Assembly: GCA_021234155.1 (NCBI GenBank)
Contig: JAJEKV010000045.1
Span: 8,167,105 to 8,231,104 of the forward strand
Direction: 5' to 3'
Source of the DNA: Isoetes taiwanensis
Taxonomy: Eukaryota > Streptophyta > Lycopodiopsida > Isoetales > Isoetaceae
DNA length: 64,000 nt
The notes beneath the pieces are model-generated. The model saw only the letters and a program-made list of their open reading frames with translations, was not told the origin of the DNA and made no database searches. Positions 1 to 11,479 of the stretch are shown here, piece after piece; positions within the stretch are counted from its first letter, which is position 1; each line of letters starts with the position of its first letter. Position numbers and translations under genes: made by a program.

Positions 1-2598
1 ACATTAGCTGTCATATATCATGCCAATCCAACATATGGATGTTCAAATTCTCGTCAATGCAGCCATTACAGATTGTATACAATCATATTTACAAACAAAA
101 ATCTTTGTGCTGAAGGAGGTAGGCACCTGATCAGTAGGATTTCCTGATCATTTCTTGAATACATTGGCATGCTTTCCAGCATAAACCATGTTAGAAGTTG
201 CATTGTAGACTCCAGTCTAGTTCCTGCAGTTCTCCCAGAAAAATGCCTCAGCAACATGAATCTTTGAGTTTCATAAGCCATTAATGTATCATGGTGCGCC
301 TTTGGATAAGACTGGCCCAATGTCTTCTTTTCCCTGGGTTCTATGTGAGAACAAGAATCAGGGCTGGATGCCCACACCAACGGGAAAATCTAATCTCCAA
401 TAGAGGGTGAAATCTTTTATCTGGATGGCCGTATCAAATGCTCATGTCCTCATATTTGAAGCTTTAAATTCGAAGAAGAATCGAAAAACAAAGGAATGCA
501 GACTCTGGCTGAACAACTTCGCACACATGAAGACGCTTCTCTCTCATTTGGCAGAAGTAATTTCAAGCATGATTCGCTAGAAAAGGCACAGAAAAACCAT
601 AGCAGAAAATAAGGCTTAGGGGATGAAAATGAGGGCTCTGACTTTTACTTCTTGCTCCTTCATTATTTACAGAAAAGGGAGAATAAGATCTCCTTCACTA
701 AATGCGAACATGCAGGAACTAAATAGACAAAGGCACGAACCTAATGCCATTTAGTAGCTTTGAGATAAGTTCCCATATTAGCTTTTCATCCTCCGCTACC
801 ATGTCATCTCTTTTGAAATGACTATTGTGCTTTCATAGTACTAAGTTTTATTCTTTTGGAAACCACTAACAGTCACACCCTTGGGATCAGGCCCCTTCCT
901 TTCCTCTTGTGGGTCCTCCTCCACCGTATCTTCATGCTCCAGATCTTCCTTAATAGTGAAGTTATTTACACTTGCCTAAGACCTTTAGGACAGGATCCTT
1001 CTTCGATTTGCAAGAGTTTGTGGATGAACAGGGCCACGCATTTTTGGTCATTACCTTATAAGCTGTTGCAGAGTGTTTGGATCACTAAAGGAGTATCTTC
1101 CTCTTCTAATGTTATGGTGCAAGAAACAGGGGCACCTGACTCGACTAAGCCCAAGTTAAGATTAAGAATACTTCCTCTCATTGCGATTATAATGCTTAGC
1201 CCCTCCAACCTCAATCTTCAATTGGTGAGAACGCATCCTGAACTGTCTCATTGAAAACCTCACCTTATTTGGGAGGTTTACATTTAAGTACTCGGGTCTT
1301 ATATTGAAACCGTCGAAGAAAATGATCCAAATAAATTCTCTTTCTGTGGGCATTCAGCCATGTATTTGAAACGTAAAGTCGTCCCAGATCATGCCAAACA
1401 AGTTGGTTGTCCTGTTGCTGATTCATCTTCATATTAGGGCGCTGTAAATAAAAAAGTCCAAAGAGACAAACAGTTCAGTAGTCCTGACAAATCAGCATAT
1501 CCCACCTTGATCATCCAAAAGAAACCAAGGGAGTTCATCTGCCTCTCTTGCATGTTACCAAAATGGAGTAATCTATGCATATAAGACACTACTTGAAAGG
1601 CTACTTCGAGCCATTAGCTTTGAATTCAGCAACTAAAATTAAGCCTGATAAGATGTCTTGTTAACTTGGAAGGCAAGAAGGCCAAGTGAACAAAATGAGA
1701 CGGGGGTTACTTACTATCTTAGGAGTAGCCAGATAAGATGTCTTATTACTTTGAAGAGAAGACTGTGAGACAATGGTCAAGTAAACAAATGGGTTACTTA
1801 CTCAGCATGTATCCTGGTGTGAAGTAAGTTCCCCTTCTAAATCCATACATTTATCCTTTTCCAGTTTCTCGTCAGCTTTAGTATGCCCAAGTGTTTCTCC
1901 ACAAGATGTGCCTTCCAACAAGATGAAGGAGCGTGGACATGGAATACTTAAAGCACGTGTCCAAAAAAACTATACGCCCTACCAAATAACATAAATAGGC
2001 ATGCATCAGTCCTAAATTTCCATACCATTAAGTAATTAGAAGCTATGTACAACAGTTTTGCAGACAAAAGTTTGTCCTCTCGACTTATTCTACTATTTGT
2101 CACTTATGGACCTAAGGGTCTGACGAGATCCAAAGCAATTTCAAACACAATTAATGTTTTTATTTGCACCAAAATCAGCAAACGAAATATTCAAACAATA
2201 AAAGCTCCCATAACCCCTATCTAAAAGCTTTACATAGTAATGAACAATAATTATGAAATAGGTAAATATGAACAGAATTAACGTTCCTCAAAGACTAAAC
2301 TTCAAAAACAGATAGCATATAGATTTACCACAGGAAGTCTTCAAACTCTAGCTTCCTGAAAGAAGGAATAAAATATCAGCATGTGTTCGAAGGGCTGGTA
2401 AAGTGCCATCATGCTGCAGATATCAAATCAGATACATGACTGACTAGTTCCATAAAAAAGCATGCCTGAAGAAGTTCAAACTGAGTCCTAATCTATCCTA
2501 TGCATATTCTAACACCACTTGATGCCGCTGAAGTAGCAGAAGGACCTTCTGTGGCATGCCAGTCCATAATAAGCTCACATTAACAGTTAGTAGATTGA
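1..2598. other. Left flank, no recognisable gene
   Basis: This is AT-rich flank left of the Harbinger element. Short open stretches on the minus strand (about 380-66 and 1353-855) look weakly protein-like. The 855-1260 part reads as acidic, Glu-rich segments split over frames, so it could be decayed exons of an unidentified gene. I recognise no domain and see no reliable start or splice pattern. No RNA gene is visible. Confidence 0.4.
1645..1815. repeat. Two-unit imperfect tandem repeat, ~85 bp
   Basis: Two diverged units start with the same GATAAGATGTCTT core (at 1647 and 1732) and both run to a GGTTACTTACT segment. The period is about 85 bp. Nothing suggests a function. Confidence 0.6.
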
Positions 2599-2860
2599 GG
2601 GTCCATTCACACCTGCGGTTAGGTTAGGTTAAGTTAGCAATTTTAACAGCTATTAGCTTCACACTACACGTTAAGTTTGGACTTGGTTAAGACATTTGGT
2701 TAATGGCTGTTAACTATTTTTTAACGGTAAACCCTAACCCACTCATCCCTTCACACGACACATAATGGTTAACGCCCAGTTAACGCAAAATTAACTGACG
2801 TAAAAATTTTAGACCAAATTTTAACAAAAATTATATTGACCTCATCGAGGTCATTTAGGT
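2599..2860 (+). repeat. Harbinger left terminal/subterminal region
   Basis: After the terminal inverted repeat there are many iterations of GGTTAAG, GTTAAC and TTAAC in both orientations up to about 2860. The right end (14440-14774) has the same iterations. These are candidate binding sites for the Myb-like protein or transposase. Confidence 0.7.
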
Positions 2861-2879
2861 CCAGTTAACGACGACGGCG

Positions 2880-3029
2880 ATGGCGATGCGAGCTCCACCT
2901 GCTCGAGGAAGCAATCGAAGTGCACGTGGACGAGATGGCCGTAGTCGAATAGCTCATGCTCATGGACAAGGTCGTGGAAGTGCCGATATGCAGGGGTATG
3001 GAGATGGACAAGTCTCAAATGAGGAAGAG
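2880..3029 (+). CDS. Harbinger Myb-like protein, probable first coding exon
   Basis: An ATG at 2880 opens a short Arg/Gly-rich basic segment (start MAMRAPPARGSNRSARGR) ending in a run of Glu. It stops at a consensus splice donor (GAG|GTAAGC, GT at 3030). A Gly/Arg-rich N-terminus before a Myb/SANT domain is common for ORF1 proteins of PIF/Harbinger elements, and the position just inside the left terminus fits. The next exon would be at 11022, so the intron would be about 8 kb because a LINE, a YlmG-like copy and repeats lie in it. The link between the two exons is inferred. An intermediate exon may exist or be lost. Confidence 0.5.
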
Positions 3030-3384
3030 GTAAGCGGATTGAATTTTGAATTCTATATTGCAAGGAATATTGGATGACATTTCAATTTCTTCTTCTGTAT
3101 TCAACGCTTGAAGTTTTTTTAAGGTTGGGTTCTGTTTTGGGTTCTGTTTAAGGTTGGGTTCACATCATCTTTAATGCTTCAATTTTTTCTTTACATCCTT
3201 CTGAGTGCTAAAATTGTGTTCTGCCTTAGGAGTTGGCCTTATAGCCTACTGTAGTATCTTTGGGACTGGTCCCAGCAAAGCATTGCGGCAGCCAAAAGTG
3301 ATTTATCCCTTCGTAAGTGTGAAAAACTGAGACTAGAACAATGCACTTGGATATTGGCCCCTTTGACTCTTATCCCTTAATCTG

Positions 3385-3909
3385 ATGTGTGAAATTATCC
3401 TGATGTTGCTCAAATATTGCTCAAATATTGCTCAGTCTATAGCCCAGATGTTGAATCGGGCACTTGTGGCTACTTGTTGCCTTGCCATGGTCGAAGCTAG
3501 CAGGCAACGTATGGTACATATCTTAAGGATTTATGGGGATAAGCTATCAGAAAAAAAAGCTTCAGAATTGAAAAAGCAATTGTTGCATTCTGTAGGACCC
3601 CTCTTCTTTGCTGCTTCTAGTTAAGGAGTTGTTAGCACCCCTCTTACTGTTGTGGCATCAGGAATGGCTAGATGGCTGGAGCTATATAGTGGAGTTATGA
3701 TGATTAGGGTTCTTCTTAGTTGGTTTCCAAATATTCCATGGGAGCGCCAGCCCTTTGTGGCCATCAGAGATATGTGCGATCCATATTTGAATTTGTTCAG
3801 GAATCTCGTACCGCCAGTGTTCAATGCACTTGATTTGAGTCCCATGTTGGCATTTATGATGCTTGAAACACTTGCATCTATACTGAATGGTGTTGCACGA
3901 CCTGGCTAA
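3385..3909 (+). pseudogene. YlmG/YGGT-family protein copy with one in-frame stop
   Basis: The reading frame encodes a C-terminal YGGT (YlmG, CCB3-like) domain. YlmG proteins are thylakoid or plastid membrane proteins linked to nucleoid distribution and cytochrome assembly. Diagnostic stretches are MARWLELYSGVMMIRVLLSW, FPNIPWERQPF and CDPYLNLFRNLVPPVF, with two hydrophobic membrane helices. The part before 3622 (ALVATCCLAMVEASRQ, then GPLFFAAS) is the expected upstream sequence in the same frame. A single TAA at 3622-3624 separates the halves, so otherwise the frame is clean. No intron is visible. The copy lies inside the Harbinger element, in the intron of its Myb gene. It is either a retrocopy or a fragment captured by the transposon. 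Readthrough or use of the downstream Met at 3652 would give 85 residues, but function is unlikely. Confidence 0.72.
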
Positions 3910-4453
3910 GCTACTCATGTAATGTACAATTATTTTTGGGTTCAATTGTACTGTTTATGGTAAGCTAGGATCCAATTAGCAAAAAGACTGAGTTCAGATT
4001 TCCTCATGGGGTTTTTGTATCTGAATAATGGAATAATATACTGCCAGATTTGGTTCTACTATGTGTTTCAAACCTTTCCGTTTTGCTGTTTAAAGCTTTC
4101 CATGGCTCTTGTTAAGTCAGTGAATTTTCCAGATTTTAACAGTAGTGCTTGAGAGTGATATGACCGTAGTGCTTGAGAGTGAGATTTTAACAATAGTGCT
4201 GAATGTTGCGAATATTATTCTTACTGCTGCAACCACAGCCAGCATCTTAGTCTTTACTTGTATCGTCTCTATAGCATGCAGTCCTTAAGTTTGATTCTCA
4301 TAGTAATCTCAGTTTGGGCCTGCTTTGCTCATACAATTACGTTTGTAGCCATTGCACATCAATTTGGAGGATGCATCGGACTCTTCTCATGCATCCGATG
4401 GATTCCAAAAAAGAAAGAGAGCAACAAAGAGACAAGGATGTTAGTGGAGTTTA

Positions 4454-4600
4454 AAAAGAATAAGAATAAGAATAAGAATAGTTTTTTTTTTTATCGTCCA
4501 CTGAGACCAATCGGCCTATGGGACCCGAAGGGCCTTAACAAACTTATTCTTGTCAAGGGTTAAAAACCCGCCCGGAAGGGTTTCGAGGGAAAACCGTGGC
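4454..4600 (-). repeat. LINE 3' hairpin and CTTATT microsatellite tail
   Basis: On the minus strand the 3' end contains a GGTTTTCCCTCGAAACC hairpin, a Pro-anticodon-like CCCATAGG...TTGGTCTC block, and a tail of CTTATT repeats. The same architecture occurs at 24631-24784, 28630-28740, 57699-57860 and 61095-61235. Confidence 0.75.
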
Positions 4601-4640
4601 GATAATAAGAATCTTTATCAAAGCGTATAAGTATACATCA

Positions 4641-5109
4641 TCATGAAATAAATGTGTATGTACATGTCAAGTGCGTGCCCGAGGACATAGCTGATCTCGC
4701 ATGTCCATGACCTCCTGAAGGTATGATCCTAGCACCCGTACGGATGCCGTGCTCAATGTCACATGTAGCGGCTGGCCAGGCCTGACCAACTCTGCATAGC
4801 GTGTCCGAATTTTGATCATATGCTGGGCAACTTTGAAGGGTATGAGATTCATCTTCAATGACTCCCATTTGGCAGCATTGATGAAGAGCACCGTCGGCGT
4901 GGCTCACCAATCCATCTGCCTGTCTCAATTCGAAGATGATGTGCCCCTGTGCGAATGGAGGCAATGAGTCTGCGTCTTTTCATGGGCAAGTGGGTGCGCA
5001 GGTAGCATTGTGGGCCTCGTTCCAATGTGGGATTTATGTGGCGGGTAGTGTCTTTGTCTTGACTTTGTTCAAGGGTGTTGGCATCCCAAAGCTTGGCTTG
5101 ATGAAGCAA
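4641..5109 (-). pseudogene. LINE C-terminal zinc-knuckle region remnant
   Basis: The conserved tail of this LINE group is visible across two frames: AHHLRIETGRW, then CCQMGVIEDESHTLQSCPAY. This is a Cys-Cys-His-Cys knuckle. The same tail recurs in fragments at 28.3, 39.1, 54.9 and 60.9 kb, which defines one LINE lineage across the window. Confidence 0.7.
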
Positions 5110-5561
5110 GCGTCAAGATATTGCCTCAAGCTATGGCGATCGCCTCTGTTTGCACATGTATGCACTGTGCTCCGCACATTCCATCTAGCCATCCATTGAG
5201 CTCTCTTTTCCCTCCAGCCCAGGGCCTTGGCGTTATGGCCCCATTGCCATGATATAAGCTAGTTTTGGGAGGCGAGCATCGTCCATGTTGACCACCTTCT
5301 GAAAATAGACAATGTGGCGATCAAGGGCAGCCCTCACGAAGAGGCAAGAATCCTGTTTCTGCTGAGTAGAATTTGATATGGGACTGTGGACTTCACCCCT
5401 AGTGCTTTCGTACCAAGAAGGCTTTACTTTTGCTCCAAGTCATTCCAAGTAGCGAGGGATACTATTGGGCCCCATACTTCAACCCCCATAAAGGGCGGGC
5501 TCCACTAAGACTTTGAGCAGGTGTGGCCCGATGGGTCCAATCATACAACTCAGCTCTATGA

Positions 5562-6790
5562 CTATTGTTTTGCATTGCATATAGTGCTTTCCAGCCCGCC
5601 GTAACTTCGTGGCCGTATGGATGTGTCCCGGTGCATAGTAGACGGAAACTCCACTCCCAAATATTTGTATGTGGATGCTACTTCCACATTACGCCCTCGA
5701 TAGCGGAAGGAGGGATCCTCGGTACATCGTGAAGATGATATGAAAACCACCTTAGTCTTGGCCAAGTTGGCCAGCGCATCGGTCGATTAAACGACAAAAT
5801 GTGTCGGGGCATCGAGATGTTGTTGCATGTCTGCTGGTGTGTAAGCTAGGAGGTCCACATCATCGGCATATATTAAGCGCTTAATGATGCGGTGGGGAAG
5901 GTGAGCCCGTGCGCCCCCATTATCGACAAGCCAGCTCTCCAATTGATCAATGTAAAGCCCAAACAATGTTGGGGAGAGAGGGCATCCTGGCGAACCCGAT
6001 ACTACTATCAAATGGTTGGCTTGTCATTTTAACCGAGCAGAGCATCTTTCATAAAGCACGTATAATTGCATTCTCGCAAATCTACCGAACCCCCAAATTG
6101 CCGCAATCTTGCCCATAGTTTTTCCCGAGGCACAGTGTCAAATGCCTTTGCAAAATCCACGCGAAGCAACAATATAGATCCCGGCGGCGGTTCCTGCTGT
6201 CTTCAACGAGCTTCGCAATGTGAAGATGTGGTCAATGGTTGAGTGTCGAGTGCGAATCCCCGCACGGGTGAGGGCCCGTATCTCTGCCTGCCTACCTTGC
6301 CAGTCAGCTTCTTTGCTTTCGAGAATCCCGGCAAGCAATTTTGCAAAACACCGAATCGACCATGATTGTTCGGTAATTGGCTCAAGCGATCGCGGGTCAC
6401 ACCCTTATAGATGGGAACAACTCGCTATTGGTCCACTTGCATCGGGAAGCCTTCTGTAATGCCTTGTTGAACAAGGCGGTCAAGACTGGTATTATGGGCG
6501 GCCTGCCCGATTAAGCAATTACTCGGCATGCCATCGGGTCCGGGGCTTTCCCATTGGCAAGGCAGCAGTAAGCCTTGTTCCACGTCCGAATCGTGATTTC
6601 CGCCGGGCTTTCTTGCGGGGGTAATCTTTGCATGTGCACCACGAGGGTCGTATAGGCTGTTGCAAGTATTGCCTCCACGCTTTCGGGGTGATGTTCCACG
6701 TGGGCTGTCGGCTTTCTAAGAACCCTTAGCGAGAAGGTCACGGGTGACGTTCGGAGATAAAACATTTCCCTTTGATGTCTTTGCAATGTA
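5562..6790 (-). pseudogene. LINE reverse transcriptase remnant
   Basis: Pieces in several frames match non-LTR reverse transcriptase. There is an upstream LANGKAPDPMA segment (about 6540), an ALTRAGIRTRHSTIDHIFTL segment (about 6230-6290), then GSPGCPLSPTLFGLYIDQLE and the catalytic LIYADDVDLLAY box (5787-6000). A thumb-region SSRCTEDPSFRYRGRNVEV and YKYLGVEF follow (about 5640-5740). The catalytic YADD is kept. The frame is broken several times. Confidence 0.8.
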
Positions 6791-7359
6791 CGGCTTTCTT
6801 AGCTTTAAGGAAGGCGGTGCTTGTCACGACCGCATGTGGGCGTAAAAGCGAGTGCGTGACTTGGCGAACCCGGCGTTTGTGTTCCTTGCACTCTGCATCA
6901 AACCATTGATTACGTGGGAAGGTTGTGTTCCTGGAGGTCCGTCATGCGGGCGGCTTATCCCAAAGCATCTCTGCCGCTTGCCATCCCTAAGCACATCGGT
7001 CGGTAGGCTGTGCATTTGCTCTAGTGTAGGATATTGCAAAAATTTACGCCGGGTCATCTATAAGCATCGGGCATAAGCCCCGCGTATTCATAATCCAATC
7101 GCAGGTGAGGCATGTGAGGAGCTGTAGCCGCGGGGGTTCGCACAACACGCCAAGCCAACTTCAAGTAAAGTGGTAAATGGTGCGAAATGGATCTCTTCAT
7201 CCCTATTAGTTGTTCCCCACGGAAGTGCTCGGCGACATGCATATCTGCTTTCGGGCACCCGACACATAGTCCACCACACTAGATCCTCCCCACGGTTTTC
7301 TGTCTACAAGTGCTCTTGCGGGTGGGCGGCCATTTGTGCCGATCCATTGCAGATTACAG

Positions 7360-8004
7360 GGTCAAAGATACCACGAGCAAAAGCAATTGTCTACCATAGC
7401 GTGTGACACGATTGTCATCGATGTCAAATTGTGGCCAAAGCTTCGCGGGGGGCCTTGGTGCAATATATCATCGATCAAGGGATCAAATCTCATGGGTTGT
7501 TCTACCCGGTCGCGGCGCATTGAAGTCTCCAAAGAGTATGACATTTGCTAACCTGCTTATCTTTGTTGTATGTCATCATATAGATCGACATAGGGGTCCA
7601 GCCTATCCACATCAGAGTGGGTGTGATAGAAGTTTCTGCATGTGGAAAGTAGCGGTACGCCACAAAGAGGGGTCTGCTTTGCGGTTTTACTGCGCATCCA
7701 CAAGTACCGGTTGTGCTTGTGCATCTTGAACAAAGGAAACCGACCGTGCCAAGGCGTTCGATAGTAGCGAGCAACTCCCCATGCCCCGCTTTCTGTGCAA
7801 TCATTGAAGATTGAGTAGCGCCCGGTATCTGGCAAGTCGGGTATCCTGTGGTCCTGCATGCTCCCATGTTTCCATAAGGAAGATCAGATCCATATCTGCA
7901 GCGAACAGAGTTGAGACTATCTCCCTTCTCGCCATGGGAAGCCCCTCGACAATTCCGAGGAGACCAATCGAGGCACAATTCCTATTTGTCGGCGAGGGCG
8001 GCAT
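7360..8004 (-). pseudogene. LINE APE-type endonuclease remnant
   Basis: The N-terminal part reads ARREIVSTLFAADMDLIFLM followed by ETWEH. This is the strand and Glu motif of apurinic-endonuclease-like domains, which nick target DNA for target-primed reverse transcription. Further pieces continue in other frames down to about 7360, including a GDFNA-like region near 7520. Frameshifts occur near 7840 and 7550. Confidence 0.6.
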
Positions 8005-9765
8005 TTGGGGTTCGGTGGCGGCGCCGAAGGGGATATAAGCGGAAGCGACTGAGATGTGCGAAACAACGAAGATGAAGCAACTTTGAGCAGCGTCTCGCGG
8101 CTATGCGAGCAAAGAAGTGGCATGGTCGGGGGCTGCTGGAGGGTTAGCGAGGATTAGCGGCGGCATTTGGCGGCGAAAATTTGCATCTTACCTGCGAATC
8201 AGTCCTGCGGCTCCTCCACATGCGAATGCTTTTAACTTTGGCCAACTTCGTGCTGCGGTCTTCTTGTTGGGCTGGGGTCAGTCTCGGTCAACATACAAAG
8301 GCGGTTCCCTTGTTTGCCTACCGCATAGGATAGCCGCTTTCACTTGCGCATCTCGTCGCGTGAGCGTGACTACAGGTGTGGGCGATGCAGGCCAAGCCAT
8401 GGCATCTCGCCCTAATATGTCTTGGGCACGGAATGTCATTCGAGCAAGAATCAACATTTGGAGCGGTTAATGAGGTCCTCCTCTGCCTCTTACAATCGGG
8501 CCCACGTACCACCACATTGTGGCTTCTCGCCTCGGCTCACGGAACTCTCGATTTTTGGGTCAATCCTTCCCGGCACATGGGGAGTTGTTTGTTGTCGGTG
8601 GAGCATAGGTACGTGGCCTACGTTGGGGCGGGGGTGGCATAGAGTGGCTTGGGGTGCGATGTGAGCGGTCTGGGCGACACCTTGCGGACTCTTGGGCGGA
8701 GTGGGGCTGCCGTGGCGGTATAGTGGTCTCTCCTTCATGAAGCCCGGGAGCTTAGCTCCTGCTGAAATTATTCTTTGCCTTTTCAATTCACGCATGCACG
8801 GCGCAATTGCTCATGAGCCTGCATTGAGGCCCTTGCCTTGTTCGATGATGGCTGCCCTCGGCTCCCCGCACCTTCCAGATCTCGGTGCGGGCTATGCTCC
8901 AGTTCTCGCAGCGAGAGTCCGGCATAGGGTTCATTGCAGAGGCCACTTCTTGTGTCTCAACCCTAGTTTGAAGGGCTCTCAATTGTGGTAGGCTCTCTTC
9001 AAAAGCGACCTGAACTTTTAAGCATCCGCGATGGCGGCCTCCTCGACCTCGATTGAAGGCGGAGATGGTTGCCATTGTCTCTTACTCAACCGTTGCTTTT
9101 CTGTGTCATGGTTTCAATGGCGGTGGACATGGAATCCATCGCGGGCACACATGTCGACAAGACTCTTCTTGTCCTACGCCTTTGAGTGCACTAGGCGAAG
9201 GCCATCTTCTAGATCTTTGTATCTGGGGTCTCCATGCACGAAACTCTGTTGTTTTTGGTAGCCAGTTGCTTCTTGAGCAATTTGGGTGCGGAGGCCTGCA
9301 TTTCCTCGCCAAGCAAGCAATTCGAGCTTTGTTGCCCTCTGCCATTGCTTGAACTTTGTTTCCGGTGCTCCTCAAGCACTTTGGTTTGGTGGTGGTGAAG
9401 CCCGGGATCTGACTTGCGCTAGGCTAGAGTATCTGTCATAGGCTGTCGAGCTATATTTGTTGCCGCGAGACTTTGCCAGCGCTTCTCTTTTCAATGTGCA
9501 CCTATCAATTTTGCGGTGTCATCACAGTGCGCGATTGGGGATGGCATCTATGTACTCTCCCAATAGAAGTTTTGCTTTGCCATATCTGCGCTAGGTAGAG
9601 GGGCTTTAGCGTATCGCACCATCCACATGCATATCCGTGGGGTTGGATGAAGGGGCCTTGGGGCTCGTCCGACTCTTCTATCAATGGAGTTGCCATGAAT
9701 AGGGTGTCACCCTCTGGGCGGCTTGTCCGAAAAGCCTCCAAGCACTTTGATCACGCGCTGGCTCT

Positions 9766-10135
9766 CGTCCCTTCTGGGCCGCCCGTCCGAAAGCTTCCAC
9801 GCGTCGGCGGGCGGTAGCGGGCTTCCAAGTGCAAGAAGCAAGTCGCGAGGCTCTTTCACCTTACGAGACACACAATAGAAGTGTTCAAGTGCATAAATCA
9901 AAAACGCGACCTCAACTTCAACCTCGCCACCTTACGGACACTGTCTGAAATGAAACCTCGTCCCTTTTACTGGGCCCCGTCCCAAAGCTTCCATGTGTCG
10001 AGGCAAAGCAGGGCTTCCAAGTCAGGTTTTTTTCACCTTCACAGACACACATGCGAAAGTGTTCAAGTGCATAAATCAAGCGCAAACCTCAAGTTCAACC
10101 TCTGCCACCTTACGGACACACTTGTCCGAAAATGA
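9766..10135 (-). repeat. Two ~180-190 bp tandem repeats at LINE 5' end
   Basis: Two copies share GTGTTCAAGTGCATAAATCA (9881 and 10059 on +, period 178), a GTCCGAAAGCTTCCA-type block (about 9789 and 9980) and a CACCTTACGGACAC block. They lie at the 5' end of the minus-strand LINE, so they resemble promoter monomers of LINE 5' UTRs. Confidence 0.6.
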
Positions 10136-10439
10136 AAATAAGCAATGGTTTTCCCTCTTACGTGACGCCTGCCTCGCAAGGCTTTTTAGCATGTAAATGC
10201 TTTAATCCAAGGTGATTGGATGGTATCACACCCTTTGAATCCTGCCTTAAAATCGGGTTGCAAAAACTGGCTGTTTTCTCCTCTCAGATCTTAAGCAAAT
10301 GTGGATAAACCATATGTCTTTAGAATCATCACAGAACAAGCATTCTAATGATATGATTGCTCCCAAAACAGAGCTGCAGATCAATAGATATGAAGAAAAG
10401 TATATAGTGCTGAAAAATAGAACAATGGAAACCCTAAAT

Positions 10440-10985
10440 CCAGCACTGAAAATATGTTGTTTTCACTCTGAAATCCTGTTCAAACATCAGCAACATAAAA
10501 TATCTTTGAAATAACTTTGAGAGAGCTCTCCAAAGATATAAATTTCGTCAGAAACCGAGTCACAGAGAAATAGATATGAACAAAAATGTAATATGAACCA
10601 CAAAGCGGTGGTGCAGGCTGAAAATCTGTGTTTTTGCTATGGAAACACCATTCAAACACATGCAAATCACATACCTTCAGAAAGATCTCTGAGGGAGCTT
10701 TCCAACGCGATAAATTTCAGCTGAAACGGAGTTAAAATTCCCCAAATATGATAAAAAATATGTGGACAATACCACGAGCACTTCAGGGTTTTTTGTGCCC
10801 TCAATTTGCAGCCCGAAAATCTGAGTTTTTGCTGAGGAAATAGTATTAAAAACACATACAGATTACATACCAATAGGAAGAAATCTGAGATGGCTTCCCA
10901 ACGCAATAAATTTCAGCTGAAACAGAGTTCTTGATCTCCAGATATGATCAAAAGTGGGCAGCACCACCAACACTTCAGGGTTTTT
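10440..10985. repeat. Three-unit satellite-like tandem array, period ~175-196 bp
   Basis: Three diverged units each carry a CTGAAAATCTG...TTTTTGCT block and a CCAACGCRATAAATTTCAGC-type block followed by a GAAAC segment (cores near 10522, 10697 and 10893). The last two also share CACTTCAGGGTTTTTTG. The array ends just before the second Myb exon of the Harbinger element. Confidence 0.65.
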
Positions 10986-11021
10986 TGGGGCCCCCATGGC
11001 TAGCTCTAGAGGGTGCTTCAG

Positions 11022-11332
11022 CGAGGGACAAAATGGAAACAGCAGCATCAAGATGGAAAAAGATTTCTGAAAAGATGGCAGAAATAGGTTTTGACGATAG
11101 GGATCTCGATGGCTGCAGGCTCAAATATGAGAATCTGATTGGGGAATACAAAACTGTACATGATTTCAGCAAGAAGACTGGTATGCCAGAGTATTTTTCA
11201 CTAACTAAAATTGAGATGAAAAAAGTTTATAACCTTCCGGTTATAGACGAGACAATATACAAGCTTTTGGATTCATTCCAGTCCTCTAGGCCTGTAATAG
11301 AACCACAGTTCACTGCAGATAGTAGTAGATCA
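11022..11332 (+). CDS. Harbinger Myb/SANT-like protein, main exon
   Basis: The exon runs from an AG acceptor (11020-11021) to a consensus GTAAGT donor (GT at 11333). It encodes a trihelix/Myb_DNA-bind_4-type domain: RWKKISEKMAEIG, then CRLKYENLIGEYKTV, then FSLTKIEMKKVYNLP. The pattern is spaced aromatic and basic helices typical of ORF1 proteins of PIF/Harbinger transposons. These proteins bind subterminal DNA and bring the transposase to the element. The frame is open throughout. The first exon is probably at 2880. The downstream exon is uncertain because a PPR fragment follows within 160 bp. Confidence 0.7.
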
Positions 11333-11479
11333 GTAAGTGAAGGTAGCCACCAATTGGTTTTTATCACCAATTGGTTTTTTTGTTTTTAGATACAGTATTC
11401 TCTGGCCTAGTTGGTACAGTAGCAGGGGTGAACATACTTCTGTTTTTGGACAGGCATAGGATTCACTACAAAGTGAAAC

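Larger units (their letters stand above)
4450..10200 (-). mobile_element. Decayed near full-length LINE, nested in Harbinger
   Basis: Read on the minus strand from about 10200 to 4450, the segment runs in LINE order: 5' tandem repeats, a degraded ORF1 region (about 9400-8050), an APE-type endonuclease (8004-7360), reverse transcriptase (about 6790-5560), a C-terminal zinc-knuckle region (5109-4641), then a 3' end with a hairpin and a microsatellite tail (CTTATT repeats, 4454-4482 on +). Many frameshifts and stops show it is dead. It is more GC-rich than its surroundings. The 5' boundary is approximate and no clear target duplication was found. Confidence 0.8.

Noticed and set aside
856-1254. 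132-codon open frame on + near the left edge
   Set aside because: The sequence lacks domain-like features. The opposite strand reads more protein-like, and no splice or start context supports it.
4258-4563. 101-codon open frame on + overlapping the LINE tail
   Set aside because: Half of it is the LINE 3' end and microsatellite (Lys/Asn repeats), so it is an accidental frame.
7403-9352. Many overlapping open frames on + in the GC-rich 7.4-9.4 kb stretch
   Set aside because: They are antisense shadows of the minus-strand LINE.
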